Positions 25,186-38,900 of a stretch of 64,000 nucleotides of DNA are shown here, piece by piece. Under the pieces are notes generated by a model, which saw only the letters and a list, made by a program, of their open reading frames with translations, made no database searches and was not told where the DNA came from. How positions within the stretch are numbered: position 1 is the stretch's first letter; the number at the start of each line of letters is the position of its first letter. This DNA is from Sesamum alatum. Its lineage: Eukaryota > Streptophyta > Magnoliopsida > Lamiales > Pedaliaceae. The position numbers were made by a program, and so were the translations under genes. Location of the stretch: the NCBI GenBank assembly GCA_034509735.1, contig JACGWO010000003.1, forward strand, positions 43,012,873 to 43,076,872, in the 5' to 3' direction.

Positions 25186-25443
25186 AGGGAGTGTTTGAGC
25201 AGAGTTGCACTAAAATTGAGAGGGAGGAGGCGCTTCGGTCAGAATCGAGGAAGGAGCACGTCCACGCACGCGCTTATTTATGCGCGTGGAGTCTTGGACA
25301 TTCATTTCTTCTTCCATTTGTCGGAGGCCGGAGGGAATTGGACTTGGGCTTGTCCGGACCGCATAATACACCCGGATCATTTACCCGCACCCGCACCCGC
25401 AATCAGCATCCCGTATGTGATTTTGAATATTTGGATATGGTTA

Positions 25444-25893
25444 GTTACATATACCCCTCTGAAAATAATTATATCTATATTTCTTTTAAAAATTCATTAT
25501 TTACACTTAATTTACTGTCATTAGAATTTGGATGAAAAATACCGACGTTAGTAAAAAAACATTACATAAGTTTTCAATTCCAACCCTCATTTAACATTTT
25601 CATATAATAATTTTATACTTATAAAAAATATATATAATAATGTTAACTTTACTCCATAATATACATTATATTCATTCCCCTATAAGTACAAAAATATACA
25701 TTATAATGTTAAATGAAGGGCAACATTGAAACTTTGTGTAAATTTTTTTTGCTGATGTAATATTTTCCGTCCAAAACTCTAACGGGAAGGGTCGGTTGTA
25801 AACAGAAATTTTTTATATGGAGTGTAAATATAATTTTAAATTTTTTGGGGGGGAAAGTGTAATTTTATATTTTCATAGAGGATCTAAGTATAA
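25444..25893. mobile_element. MITE-like inverted-repeat element
   Basis: The left arm (TACCCCTCTGAAAATAATTA ... CCCTCATTTAACATT) is matched by the reverse complement of the right arm (TCCTCTATGAAAATATAAAA ... CCCTTCATTTAACATT). Arms are about 150-200 bp and diverged. The interior is AT-rich without coding frames. Ends are approximate and no duplication is resolved. Confidence 0.55.
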
Positions 25894-27251
25894 TTAATAT
25901 TATTTTAATATTCAGATTTTGGGTTTTTTTTTCTTCTACTGTATCCTATCCAATTATTTACAAACTTTTATGTTGCCTAAGATAAATACAAGTAATTTTG
26001 TTTTGTGACTGTGTCTTGTATATATGGTTGATTGATGTTGGATTTCGTGATCTTCCACAAATGAATTTAATAGCTGATAAAATTCAGCTTTTACCCTTAT
26101 TATAATAATCTAATTCAAATTCACAATTTTCAAAACTGCATGTCTAAAGTTGTTATTGGAATTTTTGTATAAATATATTGTCTAATATTATTCTTATGAC
26201 ATAGAAACATTTGATATATTGTCTAATATTATTCTTATGACATAGAAAAATATAAATTAAATTATATGATTGACGAATAAAAATATATTTATTTTTGCAA
26301 GAATGCAAATTTAATTATTGCGTATGAATAAACATTATATTACTTAGTGCAAGCATTAGTAAATTAAATATTCACATTTTTCTATTAGTATTCAATATTT
26401 TGACAATATAATATTTGCAAAATAGACAAATATGTAATATACTAAATGTTGTTATTTTTTGTTGAAAAATTAATTATCATTGACAAACGACAAGTGCAAA
26501 TGTTAAGAAAGATAATAATAAGCACTGGATGCAGCATGACAACATAACATGTTGTGGGATGAACAACAACTAGAAACACACTCAAATTTGTTCTTTCAAT
26601 GCACGTATACAAATACACATTTGTATGTGACTATGTATTTGTTACTTTTATGTTTACTAATGAAGTTTACCTTCACCTAAAAGAAAAAATAATATATTTT
26701 TATTATATGGTGGCAGAACAATATTTACTCAATTAAGTTTGTTTTATAAGTATATTTTCTCCAAACACTACCGACTCTTGATTATGCTGCATCTTCTAGT
26801 TATTTCTAACAAAAATACTTTTCTAAGAGCATAAATTTTCGCAAACACTCCCTCAATACGCTGCTCTCTTATATTTGTTTTCATTTGATTTAACTAGTAA
26901 TTCCATCGAGAATATGGTTCCTAGTTCCCTTGTAAACACGTTATAAAAAAGTAATATTTATTTATTTTTCTATTATAAATATATTTTTATGGTGATCTGT
27001 TGTAACTCATTACTTTAACATTATGCTTAGAAAAAGAATTATAGATAAATATAATAACATACATAAGACTTCACGATTAGATATAGAATACGACAATATA
27101 TGAAACAACGAATGTAAAAGGAAAAAAATCAAGATCAAGCGGTTCAATCTATCACCTCAATAATTTTCCATTTACATTCATATTCAATACGCTATTTAGT
27201 TCACAAGATGGTATTTAAGATTTAAATGTTACAATCTTGCTTGAGTATCAC
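25894..27251. other. AT-rich intergenic DNA, no gene seen
   Basis: No exon-like frames. The only structure noticed is a two-copy 41-bp tandem repeat at 26173-26254 (unit starting ATATATTGTCTAATATTATT). Confidence 0.5.
26173..26254. repeat. 41-bp unit, two tandem copies
   Basis: Copies start at 26173 and 26214 and both contain TTGTCTAATATTATTCTTAT; they are almost identical, so the duplication is recent. Confidence 0.9.
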
Positions 27252-27600
27252 TGATAGTGCTAGAAATTATGAATTATTAAAATACCCTTAAGTGTATCAT
27301 TATTTACCGTTATGTCATAGGTAGTTAAAAAAGTACTGGGGTGATGCCAAATTACCAAGACGCCCCTAGTAGTTAAATTCAGGCCGTTGGATTGACATCG
27401 GTTGAATGACGATACTGTACTTTACCCCATGTAATTTACTATAAATAGGGGGTAATCCTTTGTAAAACGATATCACATTTTCATTAATACAAATTTACTT
27501 TTCCTACTTTTGGAAGAGTTTTCTAAAGTTTTTGCCTCGCGACGTCGTTTTGAGTTACCGTGCCTGAATCAGCAGTGTCCCGAATCTTACACCGTCAATC
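27252..27600 (+). repeat. LTR-like dispersed repeat, copy 2
   Basis: Plus-strand counterpart of 5590-5913. It has the same ordered motifs, including TTTACCCCA followed by TATAAATA at 27440-27447. The TATA box followed by a GC-richer stretch (CTCGCGACGTCG at 27536) looks like an LTR U3-R region. No coding sequence follows. Confidence 0.45.
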
Positions 27601-27742
27601 ACAATGACAAAAATTTGTATCTCAAGAATCTTTAAATTTTTCTTCTAAAGTTAGTATTTTCGATCAATTTATCTGGATATGTACAACATGTATCTTAGCA
27701 CATTCACAAATATAGATATAAATTACTATTTTTTTTTTATTT

Positions 27743-28825
27743 GGCCAAATCTCATTGTTAGTCCTCCATGTCTTATTTTTGTCCCGTTTAGTTCGTCATA
27801 TTTTAAATACACTTTAGTAGTCGCTCATTTTTAAAGTTTGTCACATTAAAGTATTTGATCATTAACGGAATCTAAATTATAAATGATGGAGTGTTCCAAT
27901 GAGAAAAGGGTATAATTCGGAAAATGCCAAATTCATATATTATTCTTCCATAAAACATTTAGCTAACGCATTAAAATATTATTTGCATGAAAATAAAATA
28001 CATAAAGTTTCACAAAATCACAAGATTCGTCTAAAATAAATATCATTGCAATCGTAGAGACAATTATGATTTATTTGATGAAGAGATTGCAATCGAAGAG
28101 ATAACACATAACAAAGTATCCAGTGTTACTTTGTCCAAAAGTGCAAAAATTGTTGAAAAATTCTAAAGATGAATGTAGGGCATTGGTGCACATGCTTAGT
28201 AATTTTTAGTTTAATTATGTCGGACTTTATGTTAGGGCATTACAGAGTACAATTGCAGTGATAGACTCAACATAAAATACTAATAGCGTTTGAGGACTGT
28301 GCAGGCTTCGTTATGTAGTATAAACGGTGTGTTACATTAAAATTATTACAAAGCGTTGCGAGACAATTATTTATGAAGAAAAAATAAAGAAACTACTGAA
28401 ACTAGGAAAAGTATATGATGTTAAACATATAAACATCTTTGTCGGCATTAATGACAATTTGATATCGATTTTCTAATGCAAAATAAATTATAGCACGTGA
28501 TGTGATATAATTATATTGACATTTGAAATTTACTTTTTCGCAAGTTATTTATATTTCATTATGGGGAGAATTGCAATGACCTTTATTTTATACACCATCT
28601 TGTGATTTTTGGAATTTTTTTGTATTTTTATCGTGCTACAAATTTGAAAATTTTCAATTTTACCCATTTTCAATGAATATTCCATTATTTATAATTTAGA
28701 TTCCGTCAAATCTAACATTCAATGACTTTAATGGGACAAACTTAAGAGATAATAATTTCTTAAAATGCATTTAAAAGATGAGGGATTTAAATTGGGACAA
28801 AAATCAGGGACAATGAGATTTGGCC
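27743..28825. mobile_element. Mutator-like non-autonomous element with long inverted repeats
   Basis: The first 16 bp, GGCCAAATCTCATTGT, are repeated as an exact reverse complement at the right end, and the similarity runs inward for about 170-190 bp (shared GACGGAATCTAAATTATAAAT-type block near the inner edge, allowing mismatches). Flanks TTTTTATTT (27734-27742) and TTCTTATTT (28826-28834) agree at 8 of 9 positions, the 9-bp duplication size usual for Mutator-like elements. The interior has no recognised transposase. Confidence 0.75.
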
Positions 28826-28986
28826 TTCTTATTTTCTTTCAATGTTATTTCAAAGTATTTGTTGGATTTCAAGAAGACCAAAATTTAATAAGCATGTCCA
28901 CTAATTTAAGTAATCCAACCCAAATTAGAGAGAAAAATAGAAAAAAAAAAAAAAAAAGGAGCGTCTACTTTTGACATATATAAGTA

Positions 28987-29405
28987 GGGTAAATTACATC
29001 TAGGTTTGACATAATTACAAATACCTTATCGTTATTTGAAAAATTATAAATTTAAAAAAATTACAAATATACCATGAGATTTGTAATTTTTAACCAAAGG
29101 GCAAAAATTGACCATTTTACCCATAAAATTTTTATTAAAATTATAGAAAAATCACTCGAGGCAAATTACATTATTCCTCCTTTGTGTAAAAAACCTCTCC
29201 CTACGCATTGTAGTCCAAAAAATTTAAGAATTAAATAAAAAATAATTCAGTGCATAAGGGCATTTTCGTCAGTTTACCCATAAAAATGGATGGTAATGGG
29301 TTATTTGTTAGACGGTTACAAACCTCAGGGGTATTTGTATTCTCAAACAACGAGAAAGTATTTGTAATTATGCCAAACCTTAGGGAAGGTACATGTAATT
29401 TACCC
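28987..29405. mobile_element. MITE with perfect 10-bp target-site duplication
   Basis: Ends GGGTAAATTACAT and ATGTAATTTACCC are inverted repeats, and the similarity continues through CATAATTACAAATAC. The element is flanked on both sides by TATATAAGTA (28977-28986 and 29406-29415). The 419-bp interior is AT-rich and non-coding. Duplication size suggests a Mutator-type mobilising transposase. It lies about 580 bp upstream of the XPO1 start codon. Confidence 0.85.
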
Positions 29406-29681
29406 TATATAAGTAATACATACATATATTTAAATCCCATGCTTTAACTAAAGCATAAAAATACAAAAAATAGCAGCAGACTGGTCACTGAATATACACA
29501 CTCCAACGCTTTTTGCCCTTTTTCTCTTCTACTGTGAGTATGATATCAGGTATATACAATACAGCTCAACTTTAAGAATTACATACACAAAATTACATAA
29601 AAAAACTAGTAGTAGTGGTAGATTAGATGGATAGATAGATGCAATCTCACTATGCGCCTCTTTCTCTCTCTCTAACTATAC

Positions 29682-29689
29682 TATATAAA
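29682..29689 (+). promoter_or_regulatory. Probable TATA box of XPO1
   Basis: TATATAAA, preceded by CT repeats and followed by a CT-rich leader, about 290 bp upstream of the XPO1 start codon. A start site near 29715 would give a leader of about 265 nt. Confidence 0.5.
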
Positions 29690-29868
29690 ACGGGAGGGAA
29701 GGTCCAAATACCATTTTCAAAGTCCCTCTCTTTCTCTCTCTAAAATCCCTCTGCTTCAATTTGAAGCTGTCTCTATTTTTTTTATTTCCATTTCCATTTC
29801 TCTTCTCCTCTGCCTCACTCCACCTTTTTCTCCGACGACCGCACCTTCTCTTCACTGTTTGCACTCAC

Positions 29869-29955
29869 TAGGGTTTCTTTACTCCCTAAGGTTTTGCTCT
29901 AGGGTTTTTGGAACGAGCTGCTGTCACTTTATTTCTTATTTTTGGGCTAGGGTTT
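29869..29955 (+). promoter_or_regulatory. Three telo-box-type motifs in the XPO1 leader
   Basis: TAGGGTTT occurs at 29869-29876, 29900-29907 and 29948-29955, all within 115 bp of the start codon. Such motifs near the transcription start are typical of plant genes tied to translation and cell proliferation. Confidence 0.5.
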
Positions 29956-29981
29956 AATTAGAGCGACTGCTGATCTCTGCC

Positions 29982-32900
29982 ATGGCGGCGGAGAAGCTAC
30001 GGGATTTGAGTCAGCCTATGGATGTGTCTCTGCTCGACGCCACTGTCGCTGCTTTCTATGGAACTGGATCTAAAGAGGAGGTCTGGAGTTCATCCTTTCG
30101 GCTTTTTTTTTTTTTTTTTTTGTTGCTGTTTTATGCTCCTGGTCGTTTTTTTACTTTGGTTTTCTCTAGGCATTTGATTGTGTTTCCCTGTGTATTTATC
30201 AGGAACAATTGTACTACTTAGCTGTTTTTAAAATTTGGTGGCATGCATATGATTTATGTGGAGTTTAGTAATGTTGATAATATCGGGTGGATTTAGTGTC
30301 CGTACGGTATCGGAGGTTGTGACCTTCCGCATTTTTGCATACGGACTAGCTCTGTGTCTGGTTCAGTTGAAATTGCTTGCCATTGATTGAATGCAGTTCA
30401 TCACTGGTAATAGTGACATTGTCTTGAGTTCTGGAAAAGTTGAATATGATCTGTAAAGTGCAGAGTTTCAAGTGAAGAATTAAAGTTGGATAGAGTCTGT
30501 GGAGTGAACTGGAAAGTTCAATCGCCCTTAGTATTTGTGATGTGGCCATTGAATGTGGGCCCCCTCTGTCATGTGGATTAGACCTGAATTGAATTTGAAG
30601 CAGAGAGTGGCTTCTTTTGTTGCCATGCAAGTGGTTTTAGGTCATAATGTTTCTTGATTTTGATTTTTATCTTTTTCTTGTGGCTAGGTGATTCCTGTAT
30701 TTAAGGTAAAAAGGAAGTACTTAAAAATCGTCACTTTGTTGCTCTGTTTTGTGGGAGTTTGCAGTTCTCATGTGCTAAGAACTCTCTATTCACAGTGTCA
30801 TCACGCTCTGGTAAAGAAATTAGGGCTTACTACTTAACTTTGTGGATTCGAAGTGTTGTATTGCAGCATATGCACAGGCAATTTTTATTGTTTCCATGAG
30901 AGAATAGCAGTTATTTCTTTAGCTCACACGAATGAATGGAAAGTAAACTTCTGGAACCCTTTTGCTGCAATACTTTTTCGCTCACATGAAATGAATGGAA
31001 AGTGAAACCTCTGTAACAGTATTTTTGAGACATTTGGAAATTCTAAATAGCTCTGCTTTCTTTCCATGCTTATGAAATTTGTAAATATTTGCTTCGTCAT
31101 GCCATTCTCGTGCTTTTTGGCATATTTTTCTGATGTCCTTCTATGATTAAAATCTTGTTATGAAAAAAGTTGTACTTCTGCTGCTTTGTCTTGTGTGTGG
31201 CGCTATGCCACTAAATTGTTATTTAGGGTTCATCTTGTAACTTGAAGAAGAGGGAAAATTCCTTAAATGGAAAAATGTCATATTCTGTTCTGTTGTGCAG
31301 TCCCTGAATTTTGCCTCTTATGATAGTTAGCTTGGGAACTTATGCAACGCGAAGTGCTATTCTATTCATTGAACTGATTTTACTATTGAATGGCTCATTC
31401 CAACTTTGGAAATTAATTGGATCAATAATGTAGCTGTCGTTATGAAGGACACTATATAGTCCCCTAAAGTCTTTGATCATTTCTGCAATTACAAATTCAA
31501 TTGATCATGGATAGTGCAATGTGGACACATCCCCACCCACACGCACACAGAAAAAAGAAAGGAAAAAGAACTTGGATTACATCAAACTTTATGAGGTACC
31601 ATGCCTTCACTCGACATTATTTAACTTCGCAAGTAGAACGTACAAAGAGAATGTGTGCTGTACTGGCGGTAGTATATGCAACCAGAAGAATTTCCGCTAA
31701 AAGTTATACAGGAATGAGTTTCATGTTCATCAAGTGTATTCATAAAAAGTGTAGGAATTGACACCTCATTATCTGTTTGATTAGATTGTAGTAAGATTGA
31801 ATCTCATAAACAATGCATTTCCTGATATTGGATAGTTCTTAAACTGCTGGTAAAAGATGCAGAGTTTGAGTTGGAGGGCTTCTTTGAGTAAGATAAAAAT
31901 AGAAGTTCTGAAAGGACTAGCTGAATGGCCGGGTTATGTAAAGAGGCAGGGTGGATTAATATAATACTGCAGTCGAAGAAAAAATTACACCAGCCATGTG
32001 TCATCAGTAGGAAATTAGCAGTTATATAGGTGGATAAATTTCCACCATTATGCACGGTCAAAATCTGGGTGAAGTATGGCTAATGGGGGTCAATGGTCTT
32101 GGTTATGCATTTGGTTAAAGATTCATCTTATGCATATTGAGACTGGACTTTGGTTAATTCATGTAACCCAGTACATTTTCATGCACTCAGAAATTTCTCA
32201 TGCAACTTTGTTGGTATTAATATTCTGTAAGGAATGCTCCTGTTCATTATGGCATCTCTCACATCCGGAACATGTCTCTGGTTACAGCATGCCATTTATC
32301 CACATATTATAGTCCTGCAAATATTGTGTTTAAGTTCTGGTTGTAAGGAGATCCAACTGGCATGACACTATCCACATTTAACATGGATTACACTACGAGT
32401 AGCTACCAATTTTGGGCCCAGCCACGAACTCACCCTTTATGTTCTTTTTCTTTTGCCTTTTGCGACAGAGGACTGCGGCAGACCATATCTTGCGGGACCT
32501 GCAAAACAATCCAGATATGTGGCTACAAGTGGTCCACATTTTATCTAACACACAGAACTTGAACACCAAATTTTTTGCTTTACAGGTCCGTTATTATGGT
32601 CACGATAGTTATTGTGGCTGTTTGCTGTGTTTTTTATGACACATTTGCTATTGTTTGTTTCGCTTCTCTACTTCTTACATTGTTTGGAGATACTTATGAT
32701 GCTGATGTCCAGGTCCTAGAAGGTGTTATTAAGTACCGATGGAATGCTTTGCCCGTTGAACAACGAGATGGCATGAAGAACTATATTTCTGAAGTTATAG
32801 TTAAAGTAACAAAATCTTTGCTCTTCTGGAAATGATGTTTCTGTTATTTCCTCCCACCTTATTCGGAGAATATTGTATTGATCATTTTATGTTTCTATTA

Positions 32901-35900
32901 GCTTTCCAGTGATGAGATCTCTTTCCGGCGGGAGAGGCTGTATGTTAATAAATTAAATATTATATTGGTTCAGGTAATATTCCAGTCCAGATGATGCTCA
33001 TCAGTAATACTTTATTGCTTTCCTATAGATAATCTATTAATCGAACATCCCTTTTTATTGGATTTTTCCATGTGATTTATCTTGATTATGACCCTGTTCT
33101 GTATATTCAGATCTTGAAGCATGAGTGGCCAGCCCGGTGGCGTAGCTTTATTCCTGACCTGGTTGCAGCAGCAAAAACAAGTGAAACTATTTGCGAGAAC
33201 TGCATGGCAATTTTGAAAGTAAGTAGTTCTTACCTCCCTATGAATTTTTTAATCCACTACATCTAGTTGACTTGAAGATGTCACTTTTTAGCTTCTAAGT
33301 GAAGAAGTTTTCGACTTCTCAAGGGGTGAGATGACTCAACAAAAGATTAAAGAGTTAAAACAATCGTTGAACAGGTAATCATGTGATGTCTGTTCCCAGG
33401 TCACATCTGTCAAAATATTTGTTATTTTGTTAACTGATATCTGGCATATTTTAATTTTCCTATTCCACGTATATTTCCAGGATACAATTAAATTACTTGT
33501 GTAGTGCTTGTACCTATTTATTTCCCTGAATTTACCTATCTGGTTTAGTTCTGTATTTCACTAACGCAATGTTATCAATGCTGTGATTTTTGATGTGTAA
33601 ATGATTTGACATTTTTCATCCTTTCATTTGTTCAAGTACTGAGAAGCTTCTTGTTTTCCTACAGTGAGTTCCAGCTGATTCACGAGTTATGCTTATATGT
33701 TTTGTCGGCATCTCAAAGGGCTGAGCTTATCAGGGCCACCCTGGCCACACTGCATGCTTTTCTTTCCTGGATTCCTCTAGGCTATATATTTGAATCACCA
33801 CTGGTTTGTATTTCTTCATTTCTTGTGGTTACTTGTTAGATGAAAGAAATGGCTATGATCTTCTATGCTTGGCATGTCCAGAATCTTTTGTTGCAAAGAT
33901 TGCCTGCACATTAAGTAAGATTTGACGTGCTCCTTTTATGCTTTTGCTTGGCAGCTTGAGACACTGCTCAAATTTTTCCCTGTTCCGGCATATCGCAATC
34001 TCACTCTGCAATGTCTGACGGAGGTATATGGTCTGCCTTTGTCACCTTCAAAGTTCTTGATTGTGTATTGTCTAAAAGATAATACTGGCTTTTGCATGTT
34101 TTGTCTTAAGCAGGTTGCTGCTCTTAGTTTTGGGGACTTTTACAATATGCAGTATGTCAAAATGTATACCATATTCATGGTGCAATTGCAGGTAGTGTAG
34201 ATAATTCGTCTCGCGCAGTATCGCGTTATGGTTTTCATCTTTTCGGGTTTAGCAACAATAATTGGTACAACTCACTGGACAGTATGCTGATTCGTGATGT
34301 CTTTTTGTTCACTGCTAGACCATCCTCCCACCTACTACCAACTTTGTGGAGGCTTATGCAAATGGCACAACTGAGGAGCAGGTGCTTGTTTGTACGTAAG
34401 AATTCAAATGTTCTCGTGTTTAAGTACACTAGTAATCTGCTATGTTTTTTGTCTTTTCCAGGCATTTATTCAGAACTTGGCATTGTTTTTTACATCATTT
34501 TACAAGGTAAATTCTCTTTCTTGTTTTCTGGCAAATAGTCAAAATGAAGGCAAAAAGAGAGCTCCAGCAATGGGGGTGCTGAACTTAATCTTGAAAACAT
34601 GGAAATAGATGAAAATTCACATGTAAGGGATAATCTGTGGATCAGGAAGGCTCATCTCGCTCCTTTTGCGATTTAGTTCTTTACAGATGATTTTCTTGGT
34701 CTGTGGGTGGAAACTTCCATACACTTGAGTTATGTTTATGATAGTTGTTGCAATCTTCCTACCAAATATGTGAATAATATATCAATATCACGAAGTAGGA
34801 TTTTCATGTAAGACTACCCTTATTGTAAAATGAGACTTAGCTCTTTGATCAATTGGTATGCCTAGTCGTCTGAAGTCAACATTTCTGTGAGTGTAATTCA
34901 GATGTTATTGCCAAAGATCCTCCCTCACTCTCTGTTTGTCTAACCTAAAATCGTGAACCATCTTGTCCTATTGCTATATAATTAGAACACATATGTGGTC
35001 CTGAGTTCCTGGATGCATTACTTTTTGACTAATGGTTGTTTGTTTCCCGGGTGTCAGTCTCACATACGGGTACTAGAATCTTCACAAGAGAACATAAATG
35101 CACTGCTGATGGGACTTGAGTATCTCATCAATATATCTTATGTGGATGACACTGAAGTTTTTAAGGTACAATATTGTTTTATCCTCCGTTGGTTTCATAA
35201 TGTTATACAAAAGCCGTGTTGTTAATCACTCCTGATGTCTTGCAGGTTTGCTTGGACTACTGGAATTCCTTAGTCTTGGAGCTGTTTGAAGCTCACCATA
35301 ATTTGGATAATCCTGCAGCAACTGCAAGCATGATGGGACTACAGGTGCTATGACAGTCGAATCTTCTATCTCTTACCTTTAATCGAGAGTCATGTTATCT
35401 CGTTAGTCTTTTGTGTAAATAGTCAACTTGCTTATTAAATTAAGTTAAGCATAGAAGTTCCAGTTCATTGGAAACTGCTTTGTTGGATAAGTATGTGCAG
35501 CCTCCTTTAAGATTGAGATGGATAAATTTGAGAATAAAGAATTGGGGGGGTATTGAAATTTCTCATGCTGATATGATCACATGCTTGAATTTTAAACAGT
35601 CTTTCCCCACCCTAGAAGAAAAAGGGGGGAGTAAGGGAACAAGGAGTGTAAAATCCATAACTGTTTCTTCACCATCTTTCATTAATGTATGGGGATATTG
35701 CTGATGCCTGCCTGCTGGCCTTTGTATTGAAAAAGCAGATGCCAATGCTTCCGGGTATGGTTGACGGACTTGGTTCACAACTCATGCAGCGACGTCAGCT
35801 GTATGCTGGTCCGATGTCAAAGTTGAGATTACTGATGATATGCCGCATGGCGAAGCCCGAAGAAGTTCTCATTGTTGAGGATGAAAATGGAAATATAGTT

Positions 35901-38900
35901 CGTGAAACTATGAAAGACAATGACGTGCTTGTGCAGTATAAGGTCCTGCAAAACTTGAATAGCTAATGCAAGAAATGTTTCTTGTCATCTCCTCTTGAAA
36001 TGTTGTATTGTTTTTTAACTCATGTTTCTGATGTTCAATGATTTGCAGATAATGAGGGAAACACTGATCTACTTGGCACATCTTGATCATGAGGACACTG
36101 AAAAGCAGGTTCGATTTAGAGGGACTCTCTGTGTGTGCTTGCTAAACAAATCTAGCTTGTGTGAGTGAAGTATGATTAGCTCATCTAATGAAATAATTAA
36201 GTTCTTGTTATATCAGTCTGCATGAAAAGTTGATTTTAGGCATGGCTTACCTGTGCATTCCTGATTGTTTGAGCATGGGTGGATTTCTGACCTAACTGTT
36301 ACATTTAGTGTTGCTTTGGAAGAATGATGATGTTGTGCATCTGACTGTAGCAGGTAAGTCTGACACCTATGTGACCTGTCGGACTTATTTTTTCAATATT
36401 TAGGCATGACTCTGGGTGACTAAAATCTTATTGCTACGCTTCCAATATAAAAAATATTGCGAAGCCTATCGTGACCGACACATGCTTTTGAAATCTTTAG
36501 TGGCATTAAAATACCCAAGCTACTGGCTTTGCAAAGTTATTCTTGCTTAAAGATTCCTTGTCAAGAGAAATGTTCCTATGTCTTCTTTAGGAGAGTTTGC
36601 TGTTGATTTATGTTTTTGTTGAAATTCCAAATTTTGCTAAGTGCTCAAGCTAATTAAATTATGAAATTAATTCCTGAATATCGGTGCAGATGCTGAAGAA
36701 ATTGAGTAAACAACTAAATGGAGAGGATTGGACTTGGAACAACCTAAATACGTTGTGTTGGGCCATTGGATCTATATCTGGGTCAATGGTGGAGGAGCAG
36801 GTGGGGCACTTTTACTGGAATATTGTTCTTTGCTTTCTGCATACGACATTTTACAGTCATCCTTGAATTAATTAACAATTATGGCCTTTCATATTTTAAT
36901 TCTGCTGCATGCTTTGTTTCTTTAATGTAGTAGAAATGTAGCTCTTCAGATTATGTGATTGTCCATGATGTAAATGGTCCAGTATGTGAGTGATTGTTAG
37001 TTTCTTTTTTAAATTGCAGAACGTCTATGATTTTATTTTATGATTAGACTTGGAATTTCGGGTGTGTTTTGTTCTCTTGTTCTAGAATTTTCTTTATATA
37101 AGATGCTATCTAACCTTTCTACTATCCTAATTGTTGTGTCACCATGTTTATTTTGAAAGTGTTGGCATCTGATCTCTTCTTTAGATATTCATGCAGCTTA
37201 TTTACCTTTGGCAGGAAAACAGATTTCTAGTGATGGTCATTCGCGATTTGTTGAACCTCTGTGAAATCACCAAAGGAAAGGATAATAAAGCCGTCATTGC
37301 AAGTAATATAATGTGAGGCTCTAGGAACTCAACTAATCTTACTGATAAAAGTATGATGCTGCATGAGGGTTTATCCCTAATTAACATACTTATCATGTAT
37401 GCTTCTCTTCATAAATTGGTGTGGACATGGCAAAAGAACTGTGCACCAGTGGTTGTTGAAACTCGCTTCTTATGTTTCTATTGCCTTGTGTCCAGGTATG
37501 TGGTTGGGCAGTATCCCAGATTTTTGAGGGCCCACTGGAAGTTCTTGAAAACTGTTGTGAACAAGTTGTTTGAGTTCATGCACGAAACTCATCCTGGAGT
37601 TCAGGTTGAATATCACATGTGATTGTTCTAAACTGATATGAGACGGATATCTATATCTATATATATATTAAAGAATAGGAAGTCACCTTATTTTCTCTGC
37701 ATCTTTTCATTTCCCTTGTTCATCCAACAGTTCAGCAATGTTCTGAGTATACTTGTATTTTAAAATTCTTTTTAGTCTTCTGTTGTGCACTAAACTCGTT
37801 CTGCTGTCTGCACATTTGTAGGACATGGCGTGCGACACATTCTTGAAAATTGTTCAAAAGTGCAAACGGAAATTTGTCATTGTTCAGGTTGGCGTTTCTA
37901 TGGACAATAATTTCTGAGATAATGATGCTTTTAGAAACAATTAACCGTGCCTGTCGTCACTTTCATGCAGGTTGGAGAAAATGAGCCATTTGTATCAGAA
38001 CTTTTGACAACACTTCCAACAACTATTGCAGATCTTGAGCCCCATCAGATTCACTCCTTTTATGAGTCTGTACGTCCTCTTTATATCAGATATTCCCTTA
38101 GCTTTGGCTGCCATGATGTTCTTTATATAAGGCATTTGTAATTGTTGCTACTTTATCTCTTCTAGGTGGGCCATATGATTCAAGCAGAATCTGATCCTCA
38201 CAAGAGAGATGAATATTTACAGAGGTTGATGGAGCTTCCTAATCAGGTAAGATCCTACTTTGTTACTGCTGTTTTAAAAAATGATACCTGTGTTAGTAGT
38301 TTCTAAATGTTCCCCCTGCTTTCCTCTTTTGTCATTTAGCTAGTGTTAGCACCTGTATAGATTACTGTGCGGCTAATGCATAGTCTGCTGCAGAAATGGG
38401 CTGAAATTATTGGACAGGCGCGTCAGAGTGTGGATTTCTTGAAAGATCCAGATGTGATAAGGGCAGTGCTTAACATTTTGCAGGTGTGTTTCTGGATAAG
38501 CATGCAATATGATTATATTCTGCAGCTAATTCTAATTAGATCATCTCCATATTCTTGAAAGCGGTAATAATCAGAATAGGATAAATTGTTTCTGTCTGCA
38601 AGAATTAAGGGCTTGCTGCTCCCTATTAAGGGGTGGTAGAGCAAGAGTTCATCATCAGCCCCCTATAAAGAAGCAAAGTAACCGGTCATGGATCGACCAT
38701 CTTGCTTTAGAGAAAAGAGTTCTCCATAAAGCTGAAAAACACTAGAAACATTTTTCTCATGTAGAATACATATCCCACAACGCGTCCCATATCGCCTTAG
38801 CTGAAGCCCAAAACATGACATTTGGGCAGGCGGGAAGTGGGTGGAGGCGAGTGAAAGAAAACCGGCAGGGTGGGCGTCAGTGACAAGTTTAGGGTGTCTC

